Assembly: GCA_018715585.1 (NCBI GenBank)
Contig: DVLH01000249.1
Coordinates: 1-7,501, forward strand
Direction: 5' to 3'
Length of the DNA stretch: 7,501 bases
Source: Candidatus Aphodomonas merdavium
GTDB taxonomy: Bacteria; Bacillota; Clostridia; Christensenellales; Aristaeellaceae
The translations under genes were made by a program, and so were the position numbers. The notes under the pieces are model-generated. The model saw only the letters and a program-made list of their open reading frames with translations, searched no databases and was not told the DNA's origin. Shown here piece by piece: positions 6,324 to 7,501 of this stretch (positions are counted from its first letter, which is position 1; each line of letters starts with the position of its first letter).

Positions 6324-7304
6324 ATGAAAAAGCTGCTTGCTCTGGTATTGGCTCTGATGTGCCTGACAATGGGCGCCGTCAGCGTACAGGCCGAAGAAAC
6401 CGTTACGCTCAATATCGCTTACATGCCCAACTACGGCAGCCTCTGGGCCGTTGAAGCGGCTATCCATATGGGCTACCTTGAGGAAGAGGGCATTGAGGTG
6501 AACCTAGTCGAGTTTGCCGATGGTCCCACCATCATCGCTGCCATGGAAAACGGCTCCATCGACGTCGGCTACATCGGCCAGGGCGCCCATAAGCTGTGCG
6601 TGGAAGGCCGCGCCGATATCTTTGCGCTCAGCCACATCTCCAACGGCGATGCGCTGATTGGCGCCAATGGCATTTCTACGGTTGAAGACCTCAAAGGAAA
6701 GGTCATCGCCTATTCTTCCGGCACCTCTTCCGAGGACATCCTCAAAAACTCGCTGGAAATGGCGGGTATGACGATGAACGATGTGCAGGCGATGGACATG
6801 GACGCCTCCGCCATCGTGACGGCGATGCTCTCCGGCGGCGTGGATGCCTGCGCTACCTGGAGCCCCAACAGCCTCAAAATCCTTGAGGAAATGCCCGATG
6901 CCGTTAAGATCACCGACAACATGACGTTTGCCGACACCACCGTTTCCCTCGCCAGCTGGATTTGCATGCCCTCCTATGTGGAAGAAAACCGCGACGTGCT
7001 CGTGCGCTTCACCCGCGCGCTCTTTAAAGGCATGGACTATGCTGCCGATGAGCATTACGATGAGGTGAGCCAGTGGGTTAGCGAGCAAACGGCGACGGAT
7101 TATGACTCCGTCTACGCCCAGCGCGGCGACGCCGAGTGGCTCTCGGGCCAGGAAGTGGCCACGGGCGCTGCCGATGGCACCGTTGCCAACTACTACCTGC
7201 TCCAGCGCGACACGTTTGTCGCCAACGGTACGGTGACGCTTGATCCCGTTCCTGCGGTGGAGGATTACGTGCTGCTGGACATCATGATCGAAGCTGGCGA
7301 GTAA
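6324..7304 (+). CDS. ABC importer substrate-binding protein, SsuA/TauA/NMT1-like
   Basis: Extracytoplasmic binding protein expected to deliver solute to the permease and ATPase encoded just upstream. It has 326 residues. Residues 1-23 form a Sec signal peptide: MKK, a Leu/Ala/Val-rich core, and VQA as a type I cleavage site before Glu24. The mature part has family features: NIAYMPNYGSLW near the start (lobe 1), GSIDVGYIGQGAH (77-89), the TVEDLKGKVIAYSSGTSSED stretch starting at 119, and GGVDACATWSP (171-181). These match the NitT/TauT family (nitrate, sulfonate, taurine, thiamine-precursor binding proteins), which bind quite different ligands, so the substrate is open. AGGAGGG (6311-6317) precedes ATG 6324. 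No lipobox Cys follows the leader: Cys13 is inside the hydrophobic core after Leu-Met and does not fit. A terminator follows about 20 bases after the stop. Confidence 0.93.
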   Translation: MKKLLALVLALMCLTMGAVSVQAEETVTLNIAYMPNYGSLWAVEAAIHMGYLEEEGIEVNLVEFADGPTIIAAMENGSIDVGYIGQGAHKLCVEGRADIFALSHISNGDALIGANGISTVEDLKGKVIAYSSGTSSEDILKNSLEMAGMTMNDVQAMDMDASAIVTAMLSGGVDACATWSPNSLKILEEMPDAVKITDNMTFADTTVSLASWICMPSYVEENRDVLVRFTRALFKGMDYAADEHYDEVSQWVSEQTATDYDSVYAQRGDAEWLSGQEVATGAADGTVANYYLLQRDTFVANGTVTLDPVPAVEDYVLLDIMIEAGE

Positions 7305-7322
7305 CGCTGCTCCTGAAAGCGC

Positions 7323-7360
7323 CATTAGGCCACCCCTTCGCGGGGGCGGCCTAATGTTTT
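7323..7360 (+). terminator. Rho-independent terminator after the transporter operon
   Basis: CATTAGGCC (7323-7331) pairs with GGCCTAATG (7348-7356). Past one A·C mismatch, CCCC (7333-7336) pairs with GGGG (7343-7346) around a six-base loop. TTTT (7357-7360) follows. The T run is short but the stem is long. Confidence 0.85.
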
Positions 7361-7387
7361 CACGTTGCACCAAGGAAGGGGAAGAGG

Positions 7388-7501
7388 ATGCTCTTTTTGC
7401 TCATCGGGCTGCTGCTCATGGCATCGGTGCTTGTGCTCTGCCTGAAAAAAAACCGGGAATCGCTGTATTTGCTGGGCATGTGCTGCAGCCTGATGGTGCA
7501 G
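7388..7501 (+). CDS. N-terminus of an unidentified membrane protein, cut by the window end
   Basis: An open frame runs from ATG 7388 to the last base, 38 codons without a stop. AAGGAAGG (7372-7379) lies 8 bases before the start, a believable ribosome binding site. The peptide opens with a hydrophobic helix (MLFLLIGLLLMASVLVLCL, 1-19), then a charged turn KKNRES (20-25), then a second hydrophobic stretch beginning LYLLGMCC. This is a two-helix hairpin with a cytoplasmic-looking positive loop, or the start of a multi-pass protein. I cannot name a family. Multi-pass sensor kinases and transport components are both possible. It begins only 27 bases after the terminator and I see no promoter, so its transcription is unclear. 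Confidence 0.6.
   Translation, partial: MLFLLIGLLLMASVLVLCLKKNRESLYLLGMCCSLMVQ

Noticed and set aside
1..7501. CRISPR array, insertion sequence, tRNA, rRNA, prophage or defence genes.
   Set aside because: No regularly spaced repeats, transposase motifs, tRNA-like cloverleaf or defence-type domains were seen. The content is ordinary metabolic and transport genes.

Overview
The window reads as a bacterial chromosome segment from a moderately GC-rich member of the Bacillota, most likely a gut-type Clostridia lineage. That assignment is an inference. It rests on strong AGGAGG-type ribosome binding sites, TTG and GTG starts beside ATG, tight gene overlaps, Rho-independent terminators and a lysine-rich secretion leader typical of the group. 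No marker gene fixes the taxon.

From left to right: (1) 69-1734, plus strand, a two-gene unit for 2-keto-3-deoxygluconate (KDG) use. It holds KDPG aldolase (eda, TTG start) and KDG kinase (kdgK), overlapping by 8 bases and closed by a hairpin terminator. (2) 1735-2135, a gap of about 400 bases between convergent genes. It carries a terminator at each end and, between them, no believable gene but several inverted repeats, including a possible structured RNA ending in a T run. (3) 2136-3155, minus strand, a single-gene unit for NAD-type glyceraldehyde-3-phosphate dehydrogenase (gap) with a near-consensus promoter. (4) 3156-3406, a divergent promoter region. (5) 3407-4576, plus strand, a phosphofructokinase that is PPi-PFK-like overall but has mixed phosphoryl-donor residues. 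(6) 4688-7304, plus strand, a three-gene ABC importer of the SsuABC/TauABC/NitT class (permease, ATPase, periplasmic-type binding protein), closed by a terminator. (7) 7388-7501, the start of a membrane protein cut by the window edge.

The first four enzymes fit together. KDG from uronate or pectin breakdown is phosphorylated and split to pyruvate and glyceraldehyde-3-phosphate, the latter feeds GAPDH, and the phosphofructokinase serves the hexose branch. The importer's substrate cannot be read from sequence, and nothing ties it to the sugar genes except position and the lack of a clear terminator after the phosphofructokinase.

I found no convincing new biological system. The best leads are the mixed donor-site residues in the phosphofructokinase, the possible structured RNA in the convergent gap, and the inverted repeat straddling the gap -10 box.
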